The notes: generated from the letters alone by a model not told the origin. A stretch of DNA of 64,000 bases from Xanthobacteraceae bacterium (GCA_029239875.1 JARBUD010000005.1:62001-126000); one strand, 5' to 3'; counted from the first letter of the stretch, positions 39,006 to 48,320 are shown. A program made the numbers and translations.

Positions 39006-40475
39006 ATGAACGCGCCCTCTTCTGCGCGCGCCCTGATGTTCCAGGGCACCGGCTCGGATGTCGGCAAGTCGCTGATCGTCGCCGGCCTCGCCCGCGCCTT
39101 CGCCAATCGCGGGCTCACGGTCCGCCCCTTCAAGCCGCAGAACATGTCGAACAACGCCGCCGTCACGCCCGACGGGGGCGAGATCGGCCGTGCGCAGGCG
39201 CTGCAGGCGCGGGCGGCACGCGTGGCGCCGTCCGTCCACATGAACCCGGTGCTCTTGAAGCCGCAGAGCGAGATCGGCGCGCAGGTGGTGGTGCAGGGCC
39301 GCGCGCGCGGCAACGCCAAAGCGAGCGAATACCAGAAGCTGAAGCCTTCGCTCATGGCGGCGGTACTGCAGAGCTACGGCAAGCTGCGCGCCGAGGCCGA
39401 CCTCGTTCTGGTCGAGGGCGCAGGCTCGGCCTCGGAGATCAACCTGCGCGCGGCCGACATTGCCAATATGGGTTTTTCCCGCGCGGCCGATGTGCCTGTC
39501 ATCCTGATCGGCGACATCGACCGCGGCGGCGTCATCGCCAGCCTGGTCGGGACGAAGGCGGTGCTCCTGGCGGAGGACGCGGCGATGATAAGCGGCTTCC
39601 TGGTCAACCGCTTCCGCGGCGATCCCGCGCTGTTCGCTTCCGGCATGGACGAGATCGCCGCACGCACCGGCTGGGAGGCCCTCGGCCTCATCCCCTTCTT
39701 CGCGGATGCCGGCCGTCTGCCGGCGGAGGACGCGCTGGCGCTCGACGCCGCACGACCTTTGAAACCGGGCGCGCGCGTGAAGATCGCCGTCCCCATCCTG
39801 CCGCGCATCGCCAATTTCGACGATCTCGACCCGCTGGACGCGGAACCCTCAGTGGAGGTGGTGCGCGTGCGCCCCGGCACCGCCCTGCCGGGAGATGCCG
39901 ACCTCGTCATCCTGCCCGGCTCGAAATCCACCATCCCCGACCTCGAAGATCTGCGCCGCGCCGGCTGGGACATCGACATTCTCGCCCATGTGCGGCGCGG
40001 CGGCCGGGTGCTCGGCCTGTGCGGCGGCTACCAGATGCTGGGGCGCACGCTGGCCGACCCAGAGGGCGTGGAAGGTCTGCCCGGCACCGTTGCGGGCCTC
40101 GGCCTCTTGGAGGTCGACACCGTGCTGACGGCTGAGAAGCGGCTGGTGGCGATCACCGGTTCGACCGGCGGCATACCGTTCGCCGGCTACGAGATGCATA
40201 TGGGCGTGACGGAAGGTCCGGGCCGGGCCCGCCCCTTCGCGCATATCGACGGCGGGGGTCCGGAGGGCGCCGTCTCGCCGGACGGGCGCGTCATCGGCAC
40301 CTATGCCCACGGCCTGTTCGCCGACGACCGCCAGCGCGCGCACTGGCTCGCAACCCTCGGCGCGCCGCCGAGCGGTCTAGCCTATGAGGACGGGGTGGAC
40401 GCGACGCTCGACGACCTCGCCGCCCACCTCACCGCCCATGTCGACCTCGACCGGCTGCTGGAGCTGGCGCGATAG
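39006..40475 (+). CDS. cobQ: Cobyric acid synthase
   Basis: A 489-aa glutamine-hydrolysing amidase for side chains b, d, e and g. The N-terminal domain has P-loop GTGSDVGKS (residues 14-22) and [23 protein letters not shown]. The C-terminal GATase has nucleophile C339 in [11 protein letters not shown] and the partner His in [11 protein letters not shown] at 39003 directly precedes the ATG used here; GAGGG lies upstream. Confidence 0.95.
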   Translation: MNAPSSARALMFQGTGSDVGKSLIVAGLARAFANRGLTVRPFKPQNMSNNAAVTPDGGEIGRAQALQARAARVAPSVHMNPVLLKPQSEIGAQVVVQGRARGNAKASEYQKLKPSLMAAVLQSYGKLRAEADLVLVEGAGSASEINLRAADIANMGFSRAADVPVILIGDIDRGGVIASLVGTKAVLLAEDAAMISGFLVNRFRGDPALFASGMDEIAARTGWEALGLIPFFADAGRLPAEDALALDAARPLKPGARVKIAVPILPRIANFDDLDPLDAEPSVEVVRVRPGTALPGDADLVILPGSKSTIPDLEDLRRAGWDIDILAHVRRGGRVLGLCGGYQMLGRTLADPEGVEGLPGTVAGLGLLEVDTVLTAEKRLVAITGSTGGIPFAGYEMHMGVTEGPGRARPFAHIDGGGPEGAVSPDGRVIGTYAHGLFADDRQRAHWLATLGAPPSGLAYEDGVDATLDDLAAHLTAHVDLDRLLELAR

Positions 40476-40491
40476 GCTTGGCGTCATCCCG

Positions 40492-40569
40492 GCCGAGCGC
40501 AGCGAGAGCCGGGATCGCCCTCCATTCTGCTTGCGATCCCGGATCGGCCTTCGGCCGTCCGGGATGACG
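40492..40569. repeat. REP family B repeat between convergent cobQ and cobD
   Basis: One family-B element (GTCATCCCGGCCGAGCG...TCCGGGATGACG) exactly fills the space between the cobQ and cobD stops. At this convergent position it could work as a bidirectional terminator or barrier. Confidence 0.8.
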
Positions 40570-40583
40570 GCTTATGGAGTGCC

Positions 40584-41558
40584 TCAGATCACCACCGCCA
40601 GCGTCAGTATCGCCAGCGCGCCCACCACAACCCCGTCCGCGGCGCGGTAGAGCGCCAGCGCCCGGCGGATGTCGGCGGCCGTGCATTCGTAGCGGCCGCC
40701 CTCGCCCATCAGCCCGTCGACCGAGAGCTTGCCGCCATAATGGCGCGGGCCGGCGATGGCGATGCCGAGCGCGCCCGCCATCGCCGCTTCCGGCCAGCCG
40801 GCATTGGGCGAGCGGTGTTTTCTCGCGTCGCGTCGCATCGCCGTCCACGCCGCGCGCGCCGAGGCACCGCGCACGAAAATCGCGCCGATCACCACCGCCA
40901 TGCCGGCGAGCCGCGAGGCGGGCAGGTTGACCAGATCGTCGAAGCGCGCCGAGGCCCAGCCGAAATCGGTGTGCCTGATGTCCTTGTGGCCGATCATGCT
41001 GTCGGCGGTGTTCACCGCCTTGTAGATCGCCCCGCCGGCGAGGCCGCCGACGCCCATCCATAGGGCCGGCGCCACGACACCGTCGGAGAAGTTCTCGGCG
41101 AGGCTCTCGATCGCCGCCCGCGCCACCCCGCCCTCGTCGAGCTTGTCCGGGTCGCGCCCGACGATGTGCGACACCGCCCGCCGCCCGGCCTCAAGGCTCT
41201 CCTCCAGCCCGTCGGCGACGCGGGCGACATATTGGTGCAGGCTGCGCTGGGCGAGCAGGGTCGAGCCGGCGAAGGCCGTGTAGAGGAAGCCGAGCGGCAG
41301 CATGAGCAAGAGCTTCTGCGTCACGAAGCCCACCGTCCCGGCGAGCGCGACGATCATGACCAGCGTCGCCACGCCGGCGATCTTGCGGTGGCGCGGGGTG
41401 TCGGTGTCGAGGTTGATCTCGCGGTCCAGCGCCGCGATCAGCCGGCCCATCCACATCACCGGATGGCCCGCGCGCTCCAGCAGAATGCGGGGATAGCCGA
41501 TCACGGCCTCGATCAGCAGCGCCGCCAGGGTTAAACCGAGAGTAAGGTCGAGGGCCAT
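40584..41558 (-). CDS. cobD: Adenosylcobinamide-phosphate synthase
   Basis: A 324-aa integral membrane protein (CobD/CbiB) attaching the aminopropanol arm to adenosylcobyric acid. HPVMWMGRLIAALDREIN, LAENFSDGVVAPALWMGVGG and KAVNTADSMIGHKD are the family hallmarks. The ATG at 41558 gives the standard length; the frame stays open far upstream, but only as a shadow of recQ. It is convergent with cobQ and divergent from recQ. Confidence 0.94.
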   Translation of the reverse strand: MALDLTLGLTLAALLIEAVIGYPRILLERAGHPVMWMGRLIAALDREINLDTDTPRHRKIAGVATLVMIVALAGTVGFVTQKLLLMLPLGFLYTAFAGSTLLAQRSLHQYVARVADGLEESLEAGRRAVSHIVGRDPDKLDEGGVARAAIESLAENFSDGVVAPALWMGVGGLAGGAIYKAVNTADSMIGHKDIRHTDFGWASARFDDLVNLPASRLAGMAVVIGAIFVRGASARAAWTAMRRDARKHRSPNAGWPEAAMAGALGIAIAGPRHYGGKLSVDGLMGEGGRYECTAADIRRALALYRAADGVVVGALAILTLAVVI

Positions 41559-41699
41559 CGGAAGTGATTCTCTTTTATAGAGGGCTTCCGGTACGCATCG
41601 AATCTGCCGGCCGCGCGTACCACCATTTCCGTCCGCGCGCGTGCCATCAAGACCCGCCGCGCGGCTTCCCGCGCCCATCAACCGGATGCTGCGCGCCGC

Positions 41700-43532
41700 A
41701 TGAACATCCCCGTCACCTCGCTCGGCCTGCTGCCGCCGGAAATGGAGCAGCTGAAGCGCGCTAGGCTGCAGGAGGTGTTCGGCTTCGACCGCTTCCGCCC
41801 CGGCCAGCAGGACGTGGTGGATTCGGTGCTCGCCGGCGTGCCGACGCTGGCGGTGATGCCGACCGGCGCGGGCAAGTCGCTGTGCTACCAGCTGCCCGCG
41901 CTGGTGCTGGGCGGGCTCTCCATCGTCGTCTCGCCGCTGATCGCGCTGATGGACGACCAGGTGAACGCGCTGAAATTGCAGGGCGTCGCCGCGGAGGCGA
42001 TCCATTCCGGCAAGTCCCGCGAGGAGAACGTCGCCATCTGGCGCCGCGTGGCGGCCGGCGAGGTGCGCCTGCTCTATCTCGCGCCCGAGCGCCTGCTGAC
42101 CGAGCGCATGCTGGCGGCGCTGTCCCGCCTCTCCCTCGGCCTCGTGGCGGTGGACGAGGCGCACTGCATCTCGCAATGGGGGCATAGCTTCCGCGGCGAA
42201 TATCTCGGCCTCGGCAAGCTGCGCGAGATCTTCCCCGGCATCCCGCTGGTCGCGCTCACCGCCACCGCCGACAAGGCGACGCGCGACGACATCGTCGAGC
42301 GGCTGTTCGGCGGCACCGCGCGGGTCTTCGTCTCCGGCTTCGACCGGCCGAACATCTTCATCGGCGTCGAGGCGAAGAAGGACCCGGCGCGGCAGATCGA
42401 GGGCTTCGTGCGCGCGCGCGCCGGCGTCTCCGGCATCGTCTACCGCATCTCGCGCAAGAAGGTGGAGGAGACCGCCGAGCGGCTCTCCACTGCGGGCATC
42501 CGCGCCTTGCCCTACCATGCCGGCCTCACGCCGGAGGTCCGCGCGGCCAACCAGGAAGTCTTCCTCGCCGAGGACGGCATCGTCATGGTCGCCACCGTCG
42601 CCTTCGGCATGGGCATCGACAAATCGGACGTGCGCTATGTGCTGCATGCCGACGCGCCGGGCACGCTGGAAGCCTATTACCAGGAGATCGGCCGCGCAGG
42701 CCGCGACGGCGCCCCGGCCGAGGCGCAGCTGCTCTATTCCGCCAGCGACATCGCCACCCGCCGCCGCTTCCTCGACGAGGAGCCCTCCCCGCCCGAGCGC
42801 AAGATGGTGGAGGCCCGCCGGCTCGACGCCATGGTCGGCTTCTGCGAGGCGGTGACCTGCCGGCGCGCGGTGCTGCTCGGCTATTTCGGCGAGCGCGCCA
42901 AGGCATGCGGCACCTGCGACGTCTGCCGCGACCCGCCGCAGGTGGTCGATGCCTCGCGCGACGCCCAGCTCGTGCTGCGCCTCGTGCGCGCCACCGGCGA
43001 GCGCTACGGCGCGGCCTATATCGCCTCCGTCGTCACCGGCCAGCGCACCGACCAGATCGCCGCCCGCGGCCACGACCGGCTGGCCGATTTCGGCACCGGC
43101 GCCGACAAGCCGGCGACCGAATGGCGCGCCCTGCTGCGCCAGCTGGTGGCGACCGGCGCGCTGCATGCCGACCCCGAGCGCTTCGGCGCGCTCACCCTCA
43201 CCGAGGCCGGCGTTTCCGTGCTCGGCGGCACCCGCGCCGTCACGCTGCGTGCGCCGACCCGCCGGAAGCGCGAGCGCTTCGCGCGCGAGAGCGGGCCGGA
43301 GCTGGCGCCGGCCGAGGCGGCGCTGCTCGGCAAGCTCAAGGCGCTGCGCCGCGAGCTCGCCGCCGAGCGCAACGTGCCGGCCTATGTGGTCTTCGCCGAC
43401 CGCACGCTGGAGGAAATGGCGGTGGAGCACCCGCGCACGCGCTCCGAGCTGGCCGGCATCAAGGGCGTCGGCGCCGCCAAGCTGGAGGCCTTCGGCACCG
43501 CATTTCTTAAGATCCTCAAAGAATTCTCTTAG
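41700..43532 (+). CDS. recQ: ATP-dependent DNA helicase RecQ
   Basis: A 610-aa superfamily 2 helicase. Motifs are FRPGQQDVVDSVL, Walker A PTGAGKSLCYQ (residues 54-64), DEAH box VDEAHCISQWGH, motif VI QEIGRAGRDG, the zinc-binding cysteines CEAVTCRRAVLL...CGTCDVC, a winged helix and a C-terminal HRDC domain (about residues 535-605). It unwinds DNA in recombination repair. An inverted repeat AGAATTC/GAATTCT (43520-43540) spans its stop codon and may form part of a terminator. Confidence 0.96.
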   Translation: MNIPVTSLGLLPPEMEQLKRARLQEVFGFDRFRPGQQDVVDSVLAGVPTLAVMPTGAGKSLCYQLPALVLGGLSIVVSPLIALMDDQVNALKLQGVAAEAIHSGKSREENVAIWRRVAAGEVRLLYLAPERLLTERMLAALSRLSLGLVAVDEAHCISQWGHSFRGEYLGLGKLREIFPGIPLVALTATADKATRDDIVERLFGGTARVFVSGFDRPNIFIGVEAKKDPARQIEGFVRARAGVSGIVYRISRKKVEETAERLSTAGIRALPYHAGLTPEVRAANQEVFLAEDGIVMVATVAFGMGIDKSDVRYVLHADAPGTLEAYYQEIGRAGRDGAPAEAQLLYSASDIATRRRFLDEEPSPPERKMVEARRLDAMVGFCEAVTCRRAVLLGYFGERAKACGTCDVCRDPPQVVDASRDAQLVLRLVRATGERYGAAYIASVVTGQRTDQIAARGHDRLADFGTGADKPATEWRALLRQLVATGALHADPERFGALTLTEAGVSVLGGTRAVTLRAPTRRKRERFARESGPELAPAEAALLGKLKALRRELAAERNVPAYVVFADRTLEEMAVEHPRTRSELAGIKGVGAAKLEAFGTAFLKILKEFS

Positions 43533-43650
43533 GGAATTCTAAGAATAGCGTGCGGGAAGTTTTCCACACGCAAAAGAGTTCACGCGCGCGGATTCTGTCC
43601 CTAGACTGGGCGGCAACGGACGAAAAGTCCGGAATGACCCCTGTTCCGGG

Positions 43651-44202
43651 ATGGAAATGATGAAGCTCCAGCTGTTCACCGCGGCGCTCGCCGCCACCAC
43701 CCTGCTCGCCGCCGTCGGCGCCGGCGCGCACGGCCCCACCCGCCAGAAGATCTCCGAGAAGATCGAGATCAACGCCCCGCCGGAGAAGGTCTGGGCCGTG
43801 GTCTCCAACTTCCAGGACGGCGGCTGGATCCCCGTCGTCGCCAAGACCGAGGGCACCGGCGGCAACGCGCCCGGCGCCAAGCGCACCCTGACGCTGAAGA
43901 ACGGCGCCACGGTCGAGGAGGAAGTGGCCAAGCTCGAGCCGGAGACCATGACCCTCATGTACCGGATCGACAAGGTCGACGTCGCCGTGCTGCCGGTGAC
44001 GAACTACTCGTCCTGGCTGGTCGTGACGCCGGCCGACGGCGGCAAGAAGTCCGAGGTCGAGTGGCGCGGCGCCTTCTATCGCGGCTACCCGAACAACGAT
44101 CCCCCGCCGGAGCTGAACGACGAGGCCGCCATCAAGGCGGTGACCGGGCTCTACAAGGCCGGGCTGGAATCGCTGAAGAAGCAGATCGAAGGCGGCAGCT
44201 GA
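43651..44202 (+). CDS. Secreted SRPBCC (START-like) protein, MxaD-like
   Basis: A 183-aa protein with a signal peptide (to about residue 27, GAGAHG) followed by an SRPBCC/polyketide-cyclase fold: ISEKIEINAPPEKVWAVVSNFQDGGWIPVV and later KSEVEWRGAFYRGYPNNDPPPELNDEAAIKAVTGLYKAGLESLK. Exported SRPBCC proteins of this length include MxaD, a periplasmic helper of methanol dehydrogenase. The following gene encodes a YVTN beta-propeller protein, another kind seen near PQQ dehydrogenases, but no dehydrogenase gene is in the window. ATGs at 43657 and 43660 are alternative starts. Confidence 0.75.
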   Translation: MEMMKLQLFTAALAATTLLAAVGAGAHGPTRQKISEKIEINAPPEKVWAVVSNFQDGGWIPVVAKTEGTGGNAPGAKRTLTLKNGATVEEEVAKLEPETMTLMYRIDKVDVAVLPVTNYSSWLVVTPADGGKKSEVEWRGAFYRGYPNNDPPPELNDEAAIKAVTGLYKAGLESLKKQIEGGS

Positions 44203-44243
44203 GGGCTGGCCCTCCGGTTTGCTGCGCCGTGAACCCCTGTGGC

Positions 44244-44331
44244 GTCATCCCGGCCGAGCGTCAGCGAGAGCCGGGATCGCTCTCCAGTCGGGTCGCGATC
44301 CCGGATCGGCCTGCGGCCGTCCGGGATGACG
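44244..44331. repeat. REP family B repeat
   Basis: A family-B element (GTCATCCCGGCCGAGCG...GTCCGGGATGACG) 41 bp past the SRPBCC gene stop, between it and the beta-propeller gene. Confidence 0.8.
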
Positions 44332-44348
44332 GCAATCGCACCTGGGAT

Positions 44349-44440
44349 CCCTCTCCCCGCCCGGGAGAGGGATCGGGTGAGGGGGAAAGCCGTGCGGCTC
44401 ATCCTCCCGGCCGCATGGCGAGGCAAGTCCCCCTCACCCG
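44349..44440. repeat. Hairpin and 12-bp inverted repeat enclosing the start codon of the YVTN gene
   Basis: CCCTCTCCCCGCCCGGGAGAGGG (44349-44371) is a self-complementary hairpin sequence. CGGGTGAGGGGG (44374-44385) and its exact reverse complement CCCCCTCACCCG (44429-44440) enclose a 43-bp loop containing the ATG at 44415. The right arm is within codons 5-9 of the protein. Confidence 0.65.
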
Positions 44441-45377
44441 CCTTTTTGCCCTGGTCGCCTGCACGCTCCTCGCGCTTCCCGCCGCCGCCGACGAGGCCTT
44501 CGTCACCTCGCAGCCGGCGGAGATGCTGTCCGTCGTCGACCTCACCGCCAACAAGGTCGTCGCCACCCTCCCCATTCCCGGCAAGCCGGCCGGCATCGCC
44601 GTCTCGCCGGACGGCAGGCGCGCCTTCGTCACCTCGCCGGACGGCAAGGCGCTGAGCATCCTCGATGCCGCCACCCGCAAGCTGGAACACCGCGTCGAGG
44701 TCGGCGGCGGGCCGCTCGGCGTCGCCGTGCATCCTTCCGGCAGCCCTGCCTATGTCGCCGACTGGTACCAGCACCGCATCCTTGCGGTGGACGCGGCGAA
44801 CGGAGCGATCACCGGCGAGGTGAAGGTGGGCGATTCCCCCTCCGGCCTCGCGGTGACGCCGGACGGGCGCCTGCTCATCTCCGCCGACCGCGATTCCGAC
44901 GCGGTGAGCCTGATCGACACGTCGAGCCTGACGCGCCTCGCCTCGATCAAGGTCGGTGCGCGGCCCTTCGGCGTCACCATCGATGCGGAAGGAAAACGCG
45001 CCTACACCGCCAACGTCGCCTCCAACGACGTCAGCATCATCGACATCGGGGAAAAGAAGCTCATCGGCACGGCCAAGGTCGGCCAGCGGCCCTATGCGGT
45101 GGCGCTGGCCAAGGGCCGCGCCTTCGTCACCGACCAGTACGATTCCACGGTCAGCGTGTTCGACCTGGAGACGCTGGCGCCGGTGGCGAAGATCGCGGTC
45201 GGCGACTATCCCGAGGGCATCGAGGCTAGCGGCGACGGCGCCTCCGTCTATGTCGCCTGCTGGGAGGCCAACACGCTGGAGGTCATCGACACGTCGAGCC
45301 ACAAGGTGATCCGGAAGATTGAGGTCGCTGACGGGCCGCGCGCCTTCGGCGCCTTCATCCGGAAGACGCAGCCCTGA
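44415..45377 (+). CDS. YVTN-family beta-propeller protein, exported
   Basis: A 320-aa protein with a signal peptide (about residues 1-23) and about seven repeats of the form VAVSPDGRRAFVTS...SVIDTAT-x-K-V, each a blade of a YncE/YVTN-type beta-propeller. Such proteins are periplasmic and often accompany redox enzymes; no catalytic residues are visible. It probably forms a pair with the SRPBCC gene 212 bp upstream. The start codon lies in the loop of an inverted repeat, and codons 5-9 derive from the repeat arm. Confidence 0.8.
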   Translation: MARQVPLTRLFALVACTLLALPAAADEAFVTSQPAEMLSVVDLTANKVVATLPIPGKPAGIAVSPDGRRAFVTSPDGKALSILDAATRKLEHRVEVGGGPLGVAVHPSGSPAYVADWYQHRILAVDAANGAITGEVKVGDSPSGLAVTPDGRLLISADRDSDAVSLIDTSSLTRLASIKVGARPFGVTIDAEGKRAYTANVASNDVSIIDIGEKKLIGTAKVGQRPYAVALAKGRAFVTDQYDSTVSVFDLETLAPVAKIAVGDYPEGIEASGDGASVYVACWEANTLEVIDTSSHKVIRKIEVADGPRAFGAFIRKTQP

Positions 45378-45399
45378 GGGAGACTTGCCTTGCTTGAGC

Positions 45400-45455
45400 C
45401 CTCATCCTGAGGTGCCGTTACACACGCGGCCCGCAGCGACGGGCCTTCGACACGG
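45400..45455. repeat. Degenerate REP family A unit
   Basis: CTCATCCTGAGGTGCC begins at about 45401, followed by a diverged right half ending CCTTCGACACGGAAGG. Only the left arm matches the family well, so it looks like a decayed copy between the YVTN and TPMT genes. Confidence 0.5.
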
Positions 45456-45469
45456 AAGGGCCGACCGAG

Positions 45470-46108
45470 ATGGAAAAGCAGTTCTGGCACGACAAATGGG
45501 AGCGCAACGAGATCGCCTTCCACGGCGGCGAGCCGCATCCGCTGCTGGTGCACAATCTTCCCGCCCTCGGCCTCGCGACCGGCGCCCGGCTGTTCCTGCC
45601 GCTGTCCGGCAAGAGCCTCGACATAGGCTGGCTGCGCGGGCGCGGCTACGAGGTCGCGGCCATCGAGCTCAGCCGGCTCGCCATCGAGCAGCTCTTCGCC
45701 GAGCTGAAGATCGAGCCGCGCGTGAGCGAGGTCGGGCCGCTGGAGCTTTTCGAGGCGGACGGGCTCACCGTCTTCGTCGGCGACTTCTTCGATCTCGACC
45801 GCGAGGCGCTGGGCACGGTCGACGCCGTCTATGACCGCGCGGCCCTTGTCGCGCTGCCCGAGCCGATGCGCGAGCGCTATGCCGGGCACCTTGTCCACCT
45901 CACCCATGCCGCGCCGCAGCTGCTGATCAGCTTCGACTACGATCCCTCGCTGCTGGTCGGCCCGCCCTTCAGCGTGCCCGAGCACGAGGTGCGCCGGCAC
46001 TATGGCGCCGCCTATCATATACGCGGGCTCGGCCGGCACGAGGTGAAGGGCGGCCTGCGCGGCGCCACGCCGATCTATGAGGAAGTCTGGCTGATGGAGC
46101 GGCGCTGA
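45470..46108 (+). CDS. tpm: Thiopurine S-methyltransferase (TPMT) family protein
   Basis: A 212-aa SAM-dependent methyltransferase with the TPMT opening FWHDKWERNEIAFH, the SAM region LFLPLSGKSLDIGWLRGRGYEVAAIELS and VYDRAALVALPEPMRERYAGHL. Bacterial members methylate thiopurines or selenium/tellurium oxyanions; the natural substrate here is unknown. GGAAGG precedes the ATG. The gene is convergent with cysA. Confidence 0.9.
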   Translation: MEKQFWHDKWERNEIAFHGGEPHPLLVHNLPALGLATGARLFLPLSGKSLDIGWLRGRGYEVAAIELSRLAIEQLFAELKIEPRVSEVGPLELFEADGLTVFVGDFFDLDREALGTVDAVYDRAALVALPEPMRERYAGHLVHLTHAAPQLLISFDYDPSLLVGPPFSVPEHEVRRHYGAAYHIRGLGRHEVKGGLRGATPIYEEVWLMERR

Positions 46109-46123
46109 GCGCGGCCCAGCTGC

Positions 46124-47224
46124 TCAGATCGCGTAGTCGCCCGGCTGCTGCGCCGGCGGGGCCTTGGTGTCGACGCCGGGGCCGGCGGGCGGGAACAGGC
46201 GGGCGCGGTCGAGCCGCACCGCCACCTGCTCGCCCACCGGCACCCGCACGGTCGGGGCGATGTCGGCCTCGAACAGCGCCGAGCCGACCTCGATCTCGAC
46301 CCGGCGGATGGCGCCGTGGCGGCGGAAGCCGCGCACCGCGCCCTTCAGCCCCGGCGTGCCGGGCAGGCCGAGCGAGACGTCGTGCGGGCGCACATAGAGC
46401 AGCGCCGGCCCATCCGGCACCGGCTGGGTGGCGGCGGCGATGGCGGTGGTGCCGGCGACGGCGACGCCGTCCTTCACCTCGACCTCGATGCGGCTGGATT
46501 CGCCCATGAAGCCGAACACGGCGGCGGTCGCCGGCTGGTCGTAGACGTCGTCCGGCGTGCCGACCTGCTCGATCCGGCCCTTGCCCATCACCACCACGCG
46601 GTCGGCGAGCTCCAGAGCCTCCTCCTGGTCGTGGGTGACGAAGAGCGTGGTATGGCCGGTGCGGTCGTGCAGCTCGCGCAGCCAGCGGCGCAGCTCCTTG
46701 CGCACCAGCGCGTCGAGCGCGCCGAAGGGCTCGTCGAGAAGAAGCACCTTCGGCTCGATGGCCAGCGCGCGGGCCAGCGCCACGCGCTGCCGCTGGCCGC
46801 CGGAAAGCTGCGCCGGGAAGCGCCCGCCATAGGAATCGAGCTGCACGAGCGAGAGGAGGTCCGCCACGCGCTTGTTGATCTCGGCTTCCGAAGGCCGCTC
46901 GGCGCGCGGGCGCGAGCGCAAGCCGAAGGCGATGTTCTCGGCCACGGTCATGTGGCGGAACAGCGCGTAGTTCTGGAACACGAAGCCGATGCCGCGCCGG
47001 CGCACGGGGACCGAGAGCGCGTCCTGCCCGTCGAAGAACACGCGGCCATGGCTCGGCTGCTCCAGCCCGGCGACGATGCGCAGCAGCGTGGTCTTGCCCG
47101 AGCCGGACGGCCCGAGCAGCGCCACCAGCTCGCTCGGCTTGACCTCGAGCGACACGTCGGAGAGCGCCGGCGCGCCGCTGCCGAAGCTCTTGCCGACCTG
47201 ATCGATCGTCACCGCGACGGTCAT
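46124..47224 (-). CDS. cysA: Sulfate/thiosulfate ABC transporter ATP-binding protein
   Basis: A 366-aa CysA-type ATPase: Walker [10 protein letters not shown] (residues 38-46), signature [15 protein letters not shown], Walker [27 protein letters not shown], the last part being characteristic of CysA, and a C-terminal TOBE domain with [11 protein letters not shown]. It should energise sulfate import through CysT/CysW, but neither permease nor a sulfate-binding protein gene lies next to it. The ATG at 47224 is preferred over starts further up. Confidence 0.88.
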   Translation of the reverse strand: MTVAVTIDQVGKSFGSGAPALSDVSLEVKPSELVALLGPSGSGKTTLLRIVAGLEQPSHGRVFFDGQDALSVPVRRRGIGFVFQNYALFRHMTVAENIAFGLRSRPRAERPSEAEINKRVADLLSLVQLDSYGGRFPAQLSGGQRQRVALARALAIEPKVLLLDEPFGALDALVRKELRRWLRELHDRTGHTTLFVTHDQEEALELADRVVVMGKGRIEQVGTPDDVYDQPATAAVFGFMGESSRIEVEVKDGVAVAGTTAIAAATQPVPDGPALLYVRPHDVSLGLPGTPGLKGAVRGFRRHGAIRRVEIEVGSALFEADIAPTVRVPVGEQVAVRLDRARLFPPAGPGVDTKAPPAQQPGDYAI

Positions 47225-47344
47225 GAATTCACTCTTAATTGGTGTACTAAATGGAATTGTCCGCAAGATATCTGAAAATTCGGCGCTGTGAACCCCTGCG
47301 ATATGGCGGAAGGCTTGGGAATTCCCATCCCTGCACTAGGTACA

Positions 47345-47490
47345 CCCTCATCCTGAGGTGCCCGGCGTAAGCCGGGCCTCGAAGGATGGTCGTCCGGGCA
47401 GGCTCAGGCGAGGATCCTTCGAGGCTCGCGGAGCCCTGTCCTCGGGCTTGCCGAAGGCAAGACCCGTGGGCTCGCACCTCAGGATGAGGG
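47345..47490. repeat. REP family A array upstream of cysA
   Basis: One family-A unit (about 47345-47389) and an inverted longer unit (about 47413-47490). The longer unit has an extended central stem region containing GAGCCCTGTCCTCGGGCTTGCC. They fill most of the 332-bp divergent gap between cysA and the acetyltransferase gene. I saw no clear promoter in the remainder. Confidence 0.8.
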
Positions 47491-47556
47491 TGCCCGCTGG
47501 TATCAGCCTGCACGCGGCGCTTCCTCCGCCCGCGCGAAGCCTGTATCCCTCGCCGC

Positions 47557-48168
47557 ATGAGCGACCCACTTCGCCTCGACCTCGACGGCTACACCGCCCT
47601 GCCCCCCGGCAAGGTGGCGGCGGTGGTCACCATGCTGGAGATGACCGCCCCACCCGCGCCGCTGTTCGAGCGTGGCGATGCCGGGCTCGTGCTGGAGCAT
47701 GTCGCGGCGCCCGACATCGGCTGGTACCGCGCGCTGTTCCGGCGCATCGGCGAGGAGTGGCTGTGGTTCTCGCGCCTGCGCCTGCCGGACGAGGAGCTCG
47801 CCGCCCTCCTCGCCGACCCGGACGTCTCGGTGCATGTGCTGAAGAAGGACGGCGTGGAGGCCGGCTTCATCGAGCTCGATTTCCGCGTGCCGGAGGAGGT
47901 GGAGCTCGCCTTCGTCGGCGTGGCGCCGGAGCTGGTCGGCTCGGGCGCCGGGCGCTTCATGATGAACCGCGCGCTGGCGCTGGCCTGGGCGCGCGCGCCG
48001 AAGCGCGTGCACGTCCACACCTGCACGCATGATTTGCAAGGCGCGGTCGGTTTCTACATGAAGGCGGGCTTCCGGCCCTATGCGCAGGCGATCGAGGTGA
48101 CGGACGACCCGCGCCTCACCGGCCTGCTGCGCCGCGACGCCGCGACGCACGTGCCGGTGATCGACTGA
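47557..48168 (+). CDS. GNAT-family N-acetyltransferase
   Basis: A 203-aa acetyltransferase with the GNAT acetyl-CoA motif VELAFVGVAPELVGSGAGRFMMNRAL (V-x-P-x-x-x-G-x-G-x-G/A) and the later motif B segment AVGFYMKAGFRPY. The first about 60 residues are a divergent extension. The acceptor substrate is unknown. It stands alone between repeat arrays. Confidence 0.85.
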   Translation: MSDPLRLDLDGYTALPPGKVAAVVTMLEMTAPPAPLFERGDAGLVLEHVAAPDIGWYRALFRRIGEEWLWFSRLRLPDEELAALLADPDVSVHVLKKDGVEAGFIELDFRVPEEVELAFVGVAPELVGSGAGRFMMNRALALAWARAPKRVHVHTCTHDLQGAVGFYMKAGFRPYAQAIEVTDDPRLTGLLRRDAATHVPVID

Positions 48169-48195
48169 AAACCACGTCCGCAACATCTGCCGGAC

Positions 48196-48279
48196 GTCAT
48201 CCCCGGGCTTGGCCCGGCGATCCACGTCTTCCTACCTGCACAAAGACGTGGATGCCCGGCACAAGGCCGGGCATGACGG
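48196..48279. repeat. REP family C repeat
   Basis: A family-C element: GTCATCCCCGGGCTTGGCCCGG, a CCACGTCTT...AAGACGTGG inner stem, then GCCCGGC...GCATGACGG. It lies between the acetyltransferase gene and the convergent fliJ. Confidence 0.8.
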
Positions 48280-48320
48280 GGCTATAGCGGCAAGGCTGCG
48301 GATGGCGGCGGTTGGCGCCC

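Noticed and set aside
41559-43430. Minus-strand extension of the cobD frame by about 620 codons through recQ
   Set aside because: The extension lies opposite recQ, shows no homology pattern, and the ATG at 41558 gives the usual CobD length and N-terminus.
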